Below, one piece after another: positions 31,747 through 44,090 of a stretch of 64,000 nt of DNA (position 1 is its first letter; each line of letters opens with the position of its first letter). The DNA is from Linum tenue. Taxonomy: Eukaryota > Streptophyta > Magnoliopsida > Malpighiales > Linaceae. The notes below the pieces were generated by a model. It did not search any database. It saw only the letters and a list, made by a program, of their open reading frames with translations, and was not told the origin of the DNA. The translations under genes were made by a program, and so were the position numbers. Location of the stretch: NCBI GenBank assembly GCA_946122785.1, contig CAMGYJ010000002.1, positions 38,714,495-38,778,494 on the forward strand, in the 5' to 3' direction.

Positions 31747-31891
31747 ACTGGGAGCCCTCGAATCACAAAAATAGGACAATGGACTAGGCCCCAAGTGAGG
31801 AAAATATTCAAAATCATTCATCATCCACACAAGAATAAACACACTTGGAGCCCTCGGATAACAAATCCGGACAACAGACTAGGCTCCAAGT
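31747..31891. repeat. Two adjacent 49-bp hairpin repeats
   Basis: Copies at 31747-31796 and 31843-31891; a third lies at 30204-30252. The 31843 copy has perfect 10-bp arms, ACTTGGAGCC and GGCTCCAAGT, with an inner CGGAT/ATCCG stem. Confidence 0.8.
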
Positions 31892-32599
31892 GGGATAATC
31901 ACAAGCACATGCTGCCTAGCAACCACTGCACAATAAATTTACACATTAAGCACGATAACCCATCATTCCAGATATTCCTCGGTAGGCCAACTAAGTTAAA
32001 AGAACACAAGGTATGATCAAAATAGCATGCAAGACCGTAGGCCTACCGAATTCATTCAAGCAAAATCTCAATCCCTGAATTCCCTCACCTAAACCCGAAA
32101 TATCAATCCTCCACAATTAGACAGTAAAAATAGAGAAACACACCTGGAGGCGCAATGAGATATCACGGGGAAGGTAAGGAAAAGGAGAGACACCACGACA
32201 ATCGCCGTAAAACTCACCGGGAAATACGCCGGAGTTTCGTCGCCGGCAACTTCACCACCGGCCAACTGAACCAAAACTTTGGGGAATGAGGACCTAGCCG
32301 CCAGGAACGCAGTGGTAGTCGCGGTTTTGCGATTAGAGGTCGGAGGAGGGAAATCGGGCAGAAAGAACACCGAAGAGGCGCGGTTTTCCGGCGACCCAAA
32401 CAACAACCAAACTCGACCCCACTGGTCTAGACTTGTGCGTGCCAACATGAGGAACACGGGGGAGTTTTCGGATTTGGAGGTCCGGTGAAGAAGATATGGC
32501 CGGAAAACCGCTGGAGAAGATGAAGGGGGCGATTTTCTGGTGACCAGGTGAGAGAGGGCGATCAGAAAAGTGAGCAGAGAGAGAATACGGGCGTTGCCC

Positions 32600-32840
32600 A
32601 TTTTTTAAAGCCTAGGGCCGAATTACGGGCTGGAATTACGACCGTAATTACTCCTGTCCAACCCGTAATTGCAACCACGCGAATGTGTCTGCTCTCTAAA
32701 CTAATTACGGGCACGATTACGACCGTAATTGTACTGCCGCGGCCTTCTCCCTTACTTTGACTGAAATATGGACAGGGGGACAAAACATACGACCGTAATA
32801 AAGTCCCTCTTGCCCGTAATTGCACTGCCGAGGGTCCCCT
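32600..32840. repeat. Palindromic ATTACG-CGTAAT cluster in Athila interior
   Basis: Repeated AATTACGACCGTAATT-type palindromes and CCCGTAATTGCA words between integrase and the accessory ORF, the same motif family as in the LTR. Confidence 0.8.
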
Positions 32841-33087
32841 GTAAAAAATTTTAAACCGCAATTTCGGACATCCAAACCCATTCATGCCCCGGCTCGAAAA
32901 TAAACACCCCCATAGGCAAAAATAGACCATCCGGGGCACGAAATACATTCCAGACAGACTCCAGACAGACTCACAGACTCAAAAACCGACAAAAGCGAAA
33001 TGAAAAAGACAAAAATGCAAACCGTGGTGGGGTTGCCTCCCCACAAGCGCTTCTTTACCACCTTTTAGGTGGACACCAGTAGAGGAA

Positions 33088-34167
33088 CTAAGGGTCCTCG
33101 AGCTTGATTAGCAGCTCTGTGCGCTCGATATCACCTCCCAAGTACAACTTTAAGAGGTGGGCGTACACTTTGAACGACTCACTTTGAATGGCGTTCACCG
33201 TGAAGGGTCCCGACCACCTCGAACGTAGCTTGCCCGGAAAGAGCCTCAGGCATGCATTGAAGAGCAGAACACGATCACCTACCTGGAACTCCTTCGGCCC
33301 CCTCAATCGAGCTTCATGGAGACGCTTGGTTCGCTCCTTGTATAGCAGGGTGTTCTCGTAGGCGTGGTAACGCCATTCCTCCAACTCAAGCAGTTGCAGC
33401 TTACGTTCAGTACCTGCAACACTCAAATCCAGATTTAGCAGTTTAAGGGCCCAGAAGGTCTTGTGCTCTAGCTCTACTAGAAAATGACATGCCTTCCCAT
33501 AGACAAGCCTATAGGGTGAAGTACCGATCGGGTTTTTGTAGGTTGTCTTATATGCCTAAAGAGCATCATTGAGTGGACCAATCCTTGCGGGACTGATCCA
33601 CCGTCTTTTCGATTATTCTTTTAAGCTCCCGGTTCGTCAGCTCAGCTTGACCATTTGATTGGGGATGGTAAGCCACGGGCACCTGATACTTAACACCATA
33701 GTGAGAGATGAGCTTAGTGAATTGCCCTTGAAAATGGGTTCCTCTATCACTAATGATTGCGCGAGGTGTACCGAACCGGGAGAACAGCTGCTTCAGAAAT
33801 GAGCAGACCCGTCTTGCATCATTGGTGGACATGGCTTGAGCTTCTGCCCACCTTGAGACGTAGTCTACTCAACAAGTATGTACAGATTGCCAAAAGATGG
33901 AGGGAATGGGCCCATGAAATCGATGCCCCAAACATAAAAAATTTAACAAACGACAGATATATGTTGGGGCATCTCATCCCGGGAAGAGATGTTACCTGAC
34001 CTCTGGAAGCGGTCGCACTGTCGTGCGAAGGTGTCGGCATCCTTGAAGAGTGAGGGCCAGTAGAAGTCCGACAGTAGCACCTTCCGCGCCGTGCGGTTCC
34101 CTCTATGGTGACCACCAGTTGGTCCCTCGTGACATTGAGACAGGATATCTCCCATCTCGTGCTCCAT
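33088..34167 (-). pseudogene. Athila integrase, broken
   Basis: Three pieces in different frames. 33943-34167 holds the zinc-binding region with GGHHRGNRTARKVL and FYWPSLFKD; its second Cys of the CxxC pair is Phe (CDRFQ). 33566-33832 holds part of the core, with IISDRGTHF and YHPQSNGQAE. 33088-33426 holds the C-terminal part, with [10 protein letters not shown] and [16 protein letters not shown]. Integrase would join the DNA copy into the chromosome; this copy cannot be translated continuously. Confidence 0.9.
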
Positions 34168-34362
34168 GACGCAGCGCTAGATTACGGCTTCTGCTCCGAT
34201 CCTGAAGAGGTAAGGATCCTCCCAGAAGTAATGCTTCAGGTCGGAGAAGAACTTGCGCTTTGCATGAGTGGCCATCCCCTTCAGTAGTTGCTTGCCCACC
34301 AGATAATTGGCAAAGTCAGAATACCAAGTGGCCACGCTCTCCACCAAGGTCATCGCCAGCAA

Positions 34363-34837
34363 TCACTCACCCGGGAAAGAGTCGTTGATCTCTTCCAGGA
34401 AGTTGTCCACCGGAGGAGCTTCCAACCGTGAAAGATGATCTGCAGCAACGTTTTTGGCTCCCTTCTTATCCTGGATCTCGATATCAAATTCCTTTAAAAG
34501 GAGGATCCAGCGGACGAGGCTAGGCTTTGCATCAGCTTTGCTCATTAGGTAGAATCGCGGAGTGGTCTGTGTAGACCACCACATGGGAGAGCAATAGATA
34601 TGGTCGGAACTTGTCAAATGCATACACCACAGCGAGTAGCTCCTTTTCAGTGGTGGTGTAATTCTCATGTGCATCGTTCAAGGTCTTCGACACGTAGTAG
34701 ATGGGCTGGAAGTGCTTCTCGTGTCTCTGACCCAGAATAGCTCTGACTGCATAGTCGCTCGCATCGCACATCAACTCAAAGGGAAGAGACCAGTCAGGAG
34801 TCACCATGATGGGTTCGTGGGTAAGCTTCTCCTTCAA
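34363..34837 (-). pseudogene. Athila RNase H region, broken
   Basis: Frames at 34532-34837 (LPFELMCDASDYAVRAILGQR, VSKTLNDAHENYTTTEKELLAVVYA) and 34363-34674 (DIEIQDKKGAKNVAADHLSRL) are the RNase H part of Gypsy pol. They are offset, so a frameshift separates them near 34.55 kb. Confidence 0.9.
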
Positions 34838-34902
34838 TGTCTCGAATGCAGCTGTGCACTCAGGAGTGAGCTGGAATGGTGCATCCTTCTCCAGCAGCTT
34901 GG

Positions 34903-36425
34903 TCAGAGGCAGGCAATCTTCGAGAAATCGTTAATAAATCGCCTGTAGAAACCTGCGTGACCCAGAAAGCTGCGGATCCCCTTCACAGAAATGGGAGGAG
35001 GTAGCTTACTGATCGTCTCTATCTTCGCGCGATCTAACTCAATCCCCTGCTTGGAGATCTTGTGCCCGAGCACGATTCCCTCACGAACCATAAAATGACA
35101 CTTCTCCCAGCTGAGTTCCAGATTAGTCTCCTCGCACCTCTTCAGAACCAGTTCCAGGTTATGGAGACAATGAGTGAAGGAATCTCCATAAACCGAGAAG
35201 TCATCCATGAAGACTTCCATGATCTCTCCAACCAGTCGTTCGAAAATTGTCAGCATGCATCTCTGGAAGGTCGCCGGTGCATTACACTGCCCGAATGGAA
35301 TCCTCCGGTAAGCAAAAGTACCGAAGGGGCAAGTGAATGTGGTCTTCGCCTGATCCTCTTGCGCGATAAGAATATGGAAATAACCTGACGTGCCATCTAG
35401 GAAGCAATAAAACTCATGGCCAGCCAACTTCTCTAGCATCTGATCAATGAAAGGTAGGGGAAATGGTCCTTCCTGGTGGCATCGTTCACGCGCCTGTAAT
35501 CGATGCAGACTCTCCAGCTAGTCACGGTCCGCATCGGGATCAACTCGTTCTTGTCATTAATGACCACAGTCATCCCGTCTTTCTTCGGAAACACTTGAGT
35601 GGGACTAACCCACTTGCTATCAGATATAACAAAGATGATTCCTACCTCCATCAGCTTCACAATCTCTGCCCGGACCATTGCCTCCAAGTTAGGAGACAAT
35701 CTCCGCTGTGGCTGCCTGACTGGCTTAACCTCATCCTCCATCAGAATTCTATGGGAGCAGAAGGATGGGCCAATGCCTCTGATTTCTATTATCTTCCACG
35801 CCATGGCCCGGACATACTTCTGCAGCAGAGCTACCAGCCTGCTCTTCTGCTCGAGTGTCAGATCCGAGCTAATAACGACCGCGAGCTTATTTCCCTCCCG
35901 GATAAATGCATACTCCAGGTGAGCGGGGAGGGGCTTAAGCTCTATCTCCGGTGGCTCCTCCAATGATGTGGCGATTCGAGGCGAGATAGGGATCGGCTTG
36001 AATGGTTTCTCTCTCCCCTTGATCACATCTTCATCTAGCTCCGTGAGCTGCTCCTCCAGCTGCAACTCCTGCGATGCCTGTTCCCCTAGCAAAAGACAAC
36101 GCTCGAGGAAATCGTCAGTTCCCGCACTCGTGATAGCAAGTGCGTTCTCAAAATCAGCAATAACATCGCAGTAATCGAGATCATCATGGAGCTGGGGGTG
36201 TTTCATATTATCAGAAACAGAGAAACTGATTTGCTCATCCCCAGCCCTCAAAATCAACTTCCAATCAATCACATAAATAAGTGCCTTGGCAGTGGAGAGA
36301 AAAGATCTACCCAATATTAAAGGCACATCCACATCCTCATTTATATCAAGAATCACAAAATCAACAGGATATGAGAATGACCCTACCGCGACTATCAAGT
36401 CCTCAGCAATGCCCCTAGGATGCAC
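34903..36425 (-). pseudogene. Athila protease and reverse transcriptase, broken
   Basis: 35433-36425 begins with the C-terminal part of the protease (VDFVILDINEDVDVPLILGR) and runs into the RT fingers (GIIFVISDSKWVSPTQVFPKK, VCIDYRRVND). 34903-35439 continues with the RT palm (FTCPFGTFAYRRIPFGQCNA) and the catalytic FMDDFSVYG. The two overlap by a few bases in different frames, so one frameshift lies near 35.43 kb. Catalytic DD is retained. Confidence 0.92.
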
Positions 36426-36496
36426 AATGGATCTATCACCGTCGACAGCTCCCCAAGCTTCCTCTTGTTGGTGAGGAGGTCCTTCATGAACTTAGC

Positions 36497-38160
36497 CTAC
36501 TTGGGCATATTCGATAATGCCTCCACGAAGGGCATACTGATGTTTACCTGCTTCAGCATTGCCATAAACTTGGAAAACTCAGTCTCCAGTCGGTCTTTGT
36601 GCAACCGAGTAGGAAAGGGAAGTTTCGGGACATACTCCTTCACCACTGGTTGTGGCTTAGGAGTAGGCACCTCAACCTCCTTCTCCATTTCTTCTTCATT
36701 AGTTGGAAGTGCTGAAGCAGGTGTCTCTCTCTCCTGTCGTGCCTGGAAAGGTGGGTCAGCCGTCACTTTGCTACTCCTGGTAGTATTGGTCTTGCAGTGC
36801 TCATTTGGGTCCTGCGGATGTGGAATGGTCTGACCGGGTAAAGTACCAGGAGTCCTCTAGGCTACAGCCTGTGCCACACTCCCAAGCTGGGTCTGGATAT
36901 CCCGCAATACAGCCTGCGTGTTTCTCTGGCCAGCCTCGAGCTCCATGAATTTACTAGAGGCTTTCTCCATGAACTACTCGATATTACTGAACTTATTAGC
37001 ACTGGAAGTGGCCAGAGAACCCACCAGATCGCGCAAATCGGTATTCAGATCACTCTGTACTGGGGCTGCGGGTGCTGCACCTGACGGCTGAAAAGGTCGC
37101 ATCTGTGACTGAGGGGGAACAGGCCCCTGTTTGGGTGGGAAAAGTGGTTGTTGCTGCTGGAATTTCCCTTGTCTGGGCTGGTAAGGAGGCCTCTGGAAGA
37201 ATGGCGGTCTCTAGGAGACTGGTGGTCTAGGATTTGTCCCACCCCGGAAGAAGTTGGGATGCTGGCGCCACCCCTCGTTGTTAGTGTTGCTGTAGGGGTC
37301 GAAACGCCTGGCATTGCCGATGAAGTCCACCTGCTCCTGGGGAGTAGTCGACTCCCTCATCGCCTGACAGTCTCCACAGTGTGATGGGAGCTTTCGCACC
37401 ACTAGCAGTGCATCGCCTGTTGTTGTCCTGTCCCTGAAACCAGTCCAAAACGATCGATGGCTGAGACCAGTTTAGATACCACCTGCACCAACTCAGACGA
37501 CGGGGTGGCCACAACATGCACACCGCGACTTGGTGTTCGCCTTGATCTCCTAGCAGTCCCCCAATCATATCCCTGCTCTGCCATCTCTTCAAAGAGTCTA
37601 TTCAGCTGCGGCGGGTCTTTGTCAGCATATTCCCTCCACATACCGAGTCAATCAGCTGCTTGTCTAATGGGAAGAGGGCGTGGTAGAAAGTGCCCATCTA
37701 AAGGCGTAATTGAACCCATGATTGGGACACTTCAGGAAAAGACTAGTGTATCTTTCCCAAGCATCCCGAATGGTTTCATCTTCCTCCTGGGCAAAGTGGG
37801 TGATCTGGTTCTGCTGGTCTGCCGTCTTGGACGGAGGATGATAGCGGGTGAGAAACTTGTCCGCCAGGTTGGCAAACGTGGTGATCGATCATGGAGGCCG
37901 AGTGTCCACCCACTCCGTGGCTTGCCCCTCCAGAGTAAATGGGAAGTACCTTAACTGAATGGCATCGGCTGGGACCCCATTTATCTTGATCCCATTGATG
38001 AGCTCATGGAATCGCCGCAGATGCGATCTGGGGCACTCCCCCTCTTTTTCGCGGAATACCACCGTACCGCACAGCATGGTTATGACAGAAGTGGGTGATG
38101 ACAAATGGACTGGTGGTGAGACTCTGAATGCCACACCATTCACACTTGGGGAACCTACTC
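36497..38160 (-). pseudogene. Athila gag, broken
   Basis: 37889-38143 carries the Gag core (SHLRRFHELINGIKINGV, LRYFPFTLEGQATEWV). 37211-37402 carries the linker (DPYSNTNNEGWRQHPNF). 36497-36766 carries the Pro-rich C-terminal part with VPKLPFPTRLHKDRLETEF. They lie in different frames with stops between, and the N-terminus is missing at the deletion junction. Confidence 0.88.
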
Positions 38161-38216
38161 CGTCGCAGGAAACTCTTAAGCATTCTTCTGCTAAGCGCCG
38201 CCTGTATGGGGATTAG

Positions 38217-38744
38217 GTTTTTGTGTATGTATGTGTATGCTTTTGTGATATCACACAGGGTTTGCAATATGATAATGCTTCTATGGCTAATTTTTCTTGG
38301 TTGAAAAAACGTTTTTGGTGAGCTTGGATTAACAGTGAATTTATTATTTTGTCCCTTAGGTAAGCAGAGGGGTTCATGGAGGCTGGTTGATGCTTGGATG
38401 ATGATTTTGGGGTTGTTTTTGTTCGCTTTTTGTTGTGCCTAGGGATCGAGTTGATTGGAGTTCTATGCATCTTGAAGACTTCTCTGAAGTTAGCCATAAA
38501 TGCAGTAAGACCTTTGAGAAAAATCTTTTCAGATTGATCAAGTTCTGAGTTGGACTATCAAACTAACATGATGAGGAAACAAGTTAATTGCTGCAAAATT
38601 AGTTCAGCACCAGTGTCAGTCATCTTTTCCTGTTATTAGTTCATTCAAGGTTGACACTAAGGATGGACTTTTCTTTATGTCTCTATGGAACTGTGGAGCC
38701 ATAAATAAGGTTACTGATCTTTGCCATGCTTCATTATTGCAGAG
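38217..38744 (+). other. Junction and presumed Helitron sequence between the RPA-like and Rep genes
   Basis: T-rich sequence between the broken Athila end and the Rep gene. A polypyrimidine tract ending in TTGCAG at about 38739-38744 looks like an intron 3' end. No protein is recognised. Some of the left part may be Athila leader. Confidence 0.35.
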
Positions 38745-38788
38745 CATGCCACAAGGAAGAGATCAACAACTTACCAAGCATTGAAACA
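38745..38788 (+). pseudogene. Helitron Rep/helicase N-terminal exon fragment, left of the LINE
   Basis: In one frame it reads HATRKRSTTYQALK, ending at the LINE target duplication. The Rep sequence resumes in the same register after the LINE (QALKQRRSDYSFSS). This shows the LINE split a single open region. Confidence 0.65.
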
Positions 38789-39277
38789 CGGAGAACGGTC
38801 AAGCTGGATTATCATACGGAGAAACTTGAAAGAGGTAAATTCGCTCGCATAGCCATTAACCTGGACATGACAAAACCTCTTCCAACTCGAATTCGCCTGG
38901 ACGGGGCATGGCAGCAGGTGTTATATGAAAACTTACCGGTGATCTGCTACTCATGTGGGAGAATTGGGCACTCGGAGGCTGAGTGTCCTCTTAAAAGACC
39001 ACCGCCAACACTAGCTATCACTTGCTCGGCGGAGCTTCCTGTGAGCTCACTGGCGGACGCCGGGACGGAGGAGGCTCCAGCCGGCTATGGGCCATGGATG
39101 CAAGTCGTTCGCAAATCAGGGCGCCAGAATAGAAAATCTACCTCCAGTCAAGCGCAATCCCAGGGAGACAAAACAGGAAGTAAACACGATTTGGGCAAGG
39201 ATTCAAGAGGCGCAAAAGGGAGAGTCTCGTCTCTACCCGGAAATGCCTCACTGGACGCAAAAAGAATGGAACAGTAA
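38789..39277 (+). pseudogene. LINE ORF1 C-terminal part with zinc knuckle
   Basis: Contains the end of the plant LINE ORF1 domain (KFARIAINLDMTKPLPTRI) followed by a complete CX2CX4HX4C knuckle, CYSCGRIGHSEAEC. It lacks its N-terminus because of the 5' truncation. Downstream to 40004 is low-complexity ORF1 tail with stops. The protein would bind LINE RNA. Confidence 0.88.
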
Positions 39278-40004
39278 GGATGGGCGTTAAATAGGGGAAG
39301 GAAGGTAAATTGAAAGGGAAAGTTTCGGATGAGGGGGGAGTCAACAACGGTAACAAGCAGAAAAATGCAAGCCAGGAATGGAGTCCGGTCGGGTCGAAAA
39401 ACCAGTCAGAGGCATCTTCAAGCAAGACCATCGCTTAGGAACCTAATGGATCGAGCAATAAGCCCAGCCTCTCTGACCAAACTTTGAGCCCGGAACAAAA
39501 CCCTCAAGTGGTTATTGGCCCCAACAATACCAAAATCCAGATCATTGCCCCCTGAATTGGAGCTACCTCAGAAGGAAAATATCGACCCCAACAACTAGAA
39601 CTCCTCGATCTGGAATCATTACAACAAGGAAAAGACTGAGCGGAATCCAACACCCAAAGGAGTTAGTCTCAGGGCGATCAAGAAACCACTACAGATTCAT
39701 ATTTCTGGGATAAAGGACCAAGCTTCTCCAAGAAAGAAAAAGAAGCAAGCTGACTTCCCGCTATCTATGCAGGCCATTGAGGAATTCTGCACTTAATCGC
39801 TGAAGCATCAAATCCGAATCTCCCGGCAAGATGTTAATCTCGTTGAGGATGTGGCAATGGTGGAAACGCCCCTTACTGAGGAAGCTGAGTCAAAGACAAA
39901 TGATAGGGAGCAAAGGGCGACCGAGACTATAGTCAACTGACCTTCTCTTCCTCTCGATCCCTAGCTTTCGTTCTTTTCTCCCCTTTTTTTTCTTTCCTTA
40001 TTTT

Positions 40005-40980
40005 ATGGTTTATCAAACTAATTTCAAAATCCTATCTTGGAACGTTTGTGGTGCAGGAGGGAAGAAGTTCTCTAGAGCCATCAGATTACTTACCAATCTT
40101 CACAGGCCGGACTTCTTGATCATTTTAGAACCGAAAATCAGTGGCCAACGGGCTGATTTGGTGTGTAGTAAGATGGGTTTTGATGAAGTCTTGCGGGTGG
40201 ATGCAGACGGAAGATCATGTGTATTTGGTTGGCTTGGAGCTCTGGAAATTTTACTGTGGAATTGATTTATGCAAGCAGGCAGCATATCACAGTGAAAGTT
40301 TCAAAAGCTGGCCATCTAGACTGGTTATTGACGGGAGTGTACAGAAGCCCCAAATATCGTTACCAACCCCAAATGTGGGAGCAACTCATACAAACGAGTA
40401 AAGTCTGGAACATGCTGTGGTTACTGACTAGAGATTTCAATGCTATTGGCACTCTGGAAGATAAGTCAGTTGGTGCTCGGCGAGGGATCTGAGGAGATGC
40501 CAGTAGTTCATGTACTGGATAGATGAATCGCAGCTCACAGACTTGGGGTTTTCTAGCTCAAAATTCACCTGGTTCAGGGGGAGATCAGCTAGGACTCACA
40601 AGGCTAGCCGGATCGATATATCCTTGTGCAATACAACTTGGAATTGCTTATTTCCCAATACCTCAGTCCACCATCTACCAAAATTCCATCGATCATCTGC
40701 CCATCATCACCACTTATGAAAGTCACCCGGGCAGTACCCCAGTGGACAGCCCTTTCGGTTTGAGGCGGCCTGGCTATTGAATCCACAGTTTACTTCGTTC
40801 CTAGAGGATAGCTGGAGCAAGGAGACAAATTTAATGCACTCTATAAGCGACATTGTTCCTAAGCTGCAACAGTGGCAGAAAGATGTTTTTTGGTCAACAA
40901 AGAGGGGGAAAAAGAGACTACTTGCCCGTTTACAAGGCATTACTGAACGCCTAGCCATTCTTTCAATCCAGGACTGCTGA
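40005..40980 (+). pseudogene. LINE ORF2 endonuclease domain, frameshifted
   Basis: Starts MVYQTNFKILSWNVCGAGG, the AP-like endonuclease opening with its Asn, and continues LHRPDFLIILEPK. A frameshift near 40.21 kb moves to the next frame (SRQHITVKVSKAGHLDWLLTGVY, then RDFNAIGTLEDK with the catalytic DFN). More shifts and a stop follow near 40.49 kb. Confidence 0.88.
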
Positions 40981-41061
40981 AACTCCAAGTTAAGCTGGAA
41001 AAGGAGCTAGATATGATCCTAGCTGAAGAAGAAACTTACTGGTATCAGAGGCTAGCGAGAA

Positions 41062-42711
41062 ATGGGTGAAACTGGAGAACAAAGTACCTCATATTTCCAC
41101 CAGCATGCTACCAGGAGATGGAGAAGGAACATAATTCTAGCCCTCAACAAACAAAATGGAGAGAGGGAAGAGAACCAGCTGGTTCTTAAGGACATGGTGG
41201 TTCACTTCTATGAGGGTCTGTATGCTCAGGATGGAGATCCTTATGAAGATAAGATGCCTAGGAATTGATTTCCGCGATTTCAACAAGAAGATTTGATGAA
41301 GGTGCTGCATCCCTTCAACATTACAGACTTCCACAAGGCCATCTTTGAGATGAAGCCACTGTTAGCCCCGGGGCCGGATGGATTTCAAGCCATTTTTTAT
41401 CAAAAAAATTTGTCGTTAGTGGGCAGAAATCTGACAGGAATGGCGATAAATTTCTTTCAAACAGGGCACATTCCGGATGAAACGATGGACTCGACAATGG
41501 TGCTTATACCTAAGGTGGATCATCCAGAAACCGCAGCTCAATTTCGTCCGATCAGTCTGAACAATGTGGCGCTCAAGGCCATTACCAAAGCTATGGCAAA
41601 TAGAATCAAGCCTCTCATGCCGAAGCTGGTAGCCCCGACTCAAAGTGGGCTTATCAAGGGTAGACAGACGAATGATAACATCATTCTTCTTCAGGAGACG
41701 CTTCACACTCTCAGGAACAGGAAGGGGAAGAAAGGCGGCATTGTGATTAAGATCGATCTTGAAAAAGCTTACGATCGTTTGCGATGGAGCTTTCTAAAAG
41801 AAATACTAGTAGAGATTGGGCTTCCAAGCACCTGGATTAGCCGGATTATGATGTGTGTCGAGAGAAACTAGATGAGAATCAACTGGAATGGCGAACTAAC
41901 TTCGATTATCAAGCCGACTAGAGGCGTTCGTCAGGGAGATCCTTTATCACCCTTCCTTTTTGTTTTATGTATGGAAAGATTGGTCCATCGGATAGAACAA
42001 GCAGTGGAGGAAAAGCTATGGAAGCCAATCTCGCTCTCTAAAGATGGGCCAATGCTTTCTCACATTTTCTTCGCTGACGACTTGATTCTTTTTGCAGAAG
42101 CAGAAGGAAGACAGATTGAGGTGATCAAATCGTGTTTAGAGGACTTCTTTTTGAGCTCCGGACAACGGGTTCATTTCAACAAATCGGTGATGTTTGTCTC
42201 ACCCAATATCCACATAGATAAGGCGCAGTGGCTTAGTGATAAGGCCCACATCACCCTCATAAATGATTTGGGGAGATATTTGGGCGTAAATGCAATTAAT
42301 GGGAAGATCACCAAAGAGAGATATCAAGGGCTCATTCTGAAGATTCAACAGCGCCTTGCTAATTGGAAGACCCGACATCTCTCAGCGATAGCTCGAATAA
42401 CACTGGTGAAGTCTATTTCATCTTCTATGGCCGTTTATCCCATGTTCACAGAGAGACTACCGACTTCTGCTTGTAACTCGCTTGACAGGATTAATCGCCA
42501 GTTTGTGTGGGGAGAGGAAGATGGAAACGCTAAATTTCATCCAGTGGCATGGGAGCAGCTCACACTTCCGAAGGATCAAGGTGGAGTGGGCATCAGACCT
42601 ACCAGAATGGCCAACCAAGCCATGTTGGCTAAGGGAGCGTGGAAGATTGCGACCGGAAATGATTCTATGTGGACCAGGGTGATGAAGAACAAATATGGGA
42701 GGAACAGGTAA
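41062..42711 (+). pseudogene. LINE ORF2 reverse transcriptase
   Basis: 41293-41871 holds the RT fingers and palm (LAPGPDGFQAIFYQ, FRPISLNNVALKAITK, VIKIDLEKAYDR). A single in-frame TAG at 41869-41871 separates it from 41872-42711, which has GVRQGDPLSPFLFVLCMERL and the catalytic FADDL. So the RT is one stop codon away from being continuous, unlike the more damaged endonuclease. Confidence 0.93.
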
Positions 42712-42874
42712 GGGCTTTAGGCACTCCAGAAAGTAAAGGAAAGTTCCTACGCTTGGCGTAGTTTTGTTAAAACTACTCCCCTTTTGCGCAAAGGTGCTGC
42801 TTTCAATGTTAAAAATGGGAGGAAAACTAACTTTTGGACTGACGTGTAGATTATGCAGGAGCGAATTCTGAACC

Positions 42875-43485
42875 TTGCTACCATGGAGGTGCCGGCTGAG
42901 CAAAGAACAAGGAAAGTCTCTGACTACTAGGAAGACACTGGCACCTGGAATTATCAGGAGTTTGAGCAGTTCCTCCCGTTGGAGGTCACGAACAAAATCA
43001 GAACCATTATGTTGGACTCAATATCTGGCATGGAAGATCATCTCTTTTGGCACCTCACATATAATGGTCTCTTTAGCACCAAGTCAGCCTTCAAAGCCAT
43101 TCCGCTGGTGCAGCCGTCGCCCACAACAGGGATATGGAACAAGATTTGGAGGCTTTACTACCCTGAGAGAGTGAGACTCTTCACTTGGATGGCAGCGAAG
43201 GAGGGACTATCAACGAATAGCGTAAGGAAGCATCGTCACCTTACTGCTGATGACAAATGCCCGATCTGCAAGGAAGCGGTAGAGACGAATCTACACTGTC
43301 TACGAGATTGCAAGGCGGCTAGGAAGATCTGGGAGATAGCTGTTCCGAGCCTTGTCCAAAGCTGTTTCTTTGCTGCTAGCCATGAGGATTGGTTCGAGAG
43401 CAATCTGGATGGTCCTGGGAATAGGGAAGATAAATCTGAATGGGCTAGTTATTTTGCTCTTGTTAATTGGTTTATTTGGAAATGA
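42875..43485 (+). pseudogene. LINE ORF2 zinc-binding RT-associated domain
   Basis: The frame 42979-43485 shows FSTKSAF..., WNKIWRLYYPERVRLFTWMA and the CPICKEAVETNLHCLRDC zinc pattern, the zf-RVT region common in plant LINEs. Confidence 0.88.
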
Positions 43486-43518
43486 AGGAACGACTACATT
43501 TTCAAGGGGATAAGACTC

Positions 43519-44090
43519 ATGGAATCAACTCTGATTAATTATGTTCTGGCCAAGGCAAACCAGTGGAGACATACCTGGGAGAGAGCGGAACTGAGCATCC
43601 AGCTCAACACGAAGCCCCAAAGAGAAGAAATGTTCGTCGGCTGGAACCGACCGCCGGGGGGATGGAGGAAGATGAACACCGACGGAGCGAAGCAAGGAGG
43701 AACAGGTCTAGCAACGGCTGGAAGGGTCTTGCGAGACAGCGAAGGATCGTGGCTGGGGGGTTTCTGCTGCAATATTGGAATAGGCTCAGCAAACCTAGCG
43801 GAGCTTTGGGGACTCTATCATGGGCTCAACTACGCCTGGAACTAAGGTACCTAGCTACTGATTCTTGAAACCGACTCTAAACTGGCAGTCGATCTCATCA
43901 ATAATCGAGAAGACCCGATGCATCCGCATTCGACCATCCTGACTATGATTCAACAATTGTTGGCGCAAAATTGGGTGGTTCGGTTGGTTCATACATACAG
44001 AGAAAGGAATAGAGTCGCAGACTGGCTATCAAAGCACAGTCTCGTCTATCCTTTCGGTATGCATGAACTAACAGTACCCCAAATGATTTA
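43519..44090 (+). pseudogene. LINE ORF2 RNase H domain
   Basis: GWRKMNTDGAKQGG, ANLAELWGLYHGL, LETDSKLAVDLI and RVADWLSKHSLVYPFG are the plant LINE RNase H (RVT_3) blocks. Stops near 43845 and 43855 break it. Sequence from about 44091 to 44305 is 3' UTR. Confidence 0.9.

Larger units (their letters stand above)
27528..38216 (-). mobile_element. Athila-type Gypsy retrotransposon, 5' end lost, decayed
   Basis: Order on the minus strand from the right is gag (38.1-36.5 kb), protease and RT (36.4-34.9), RNase H (34.8-34.4), integrase (34.2-33.1), a spacer with palindromic repeats, an Athila-type 3' ORF (31.7-30.5), a polypurine tract and the 3' LTR (27528-28798). RT-RNase H-integrase order marks it as Gypsy. 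The extra ORF after integrase and the long LTR mark it as Athila-like. No 5' LTR or primer site is found, so the right boundary near 38.2 kb is a deletion junction placed approximately. All ORFs have frameshifts or stops. The left flank 5-mer is CCTGG; no matching copy was found on the right. Confidence 0.9.

Noticed and set aside
38217..38744. Right-hand Athila LTR
   Set aside because: I looked for the TGATAGC/GTGTCA ends, the ACTAGCC-CTTCACC block and a primer site on both strands and found none, so the 5' LTR is called missing.
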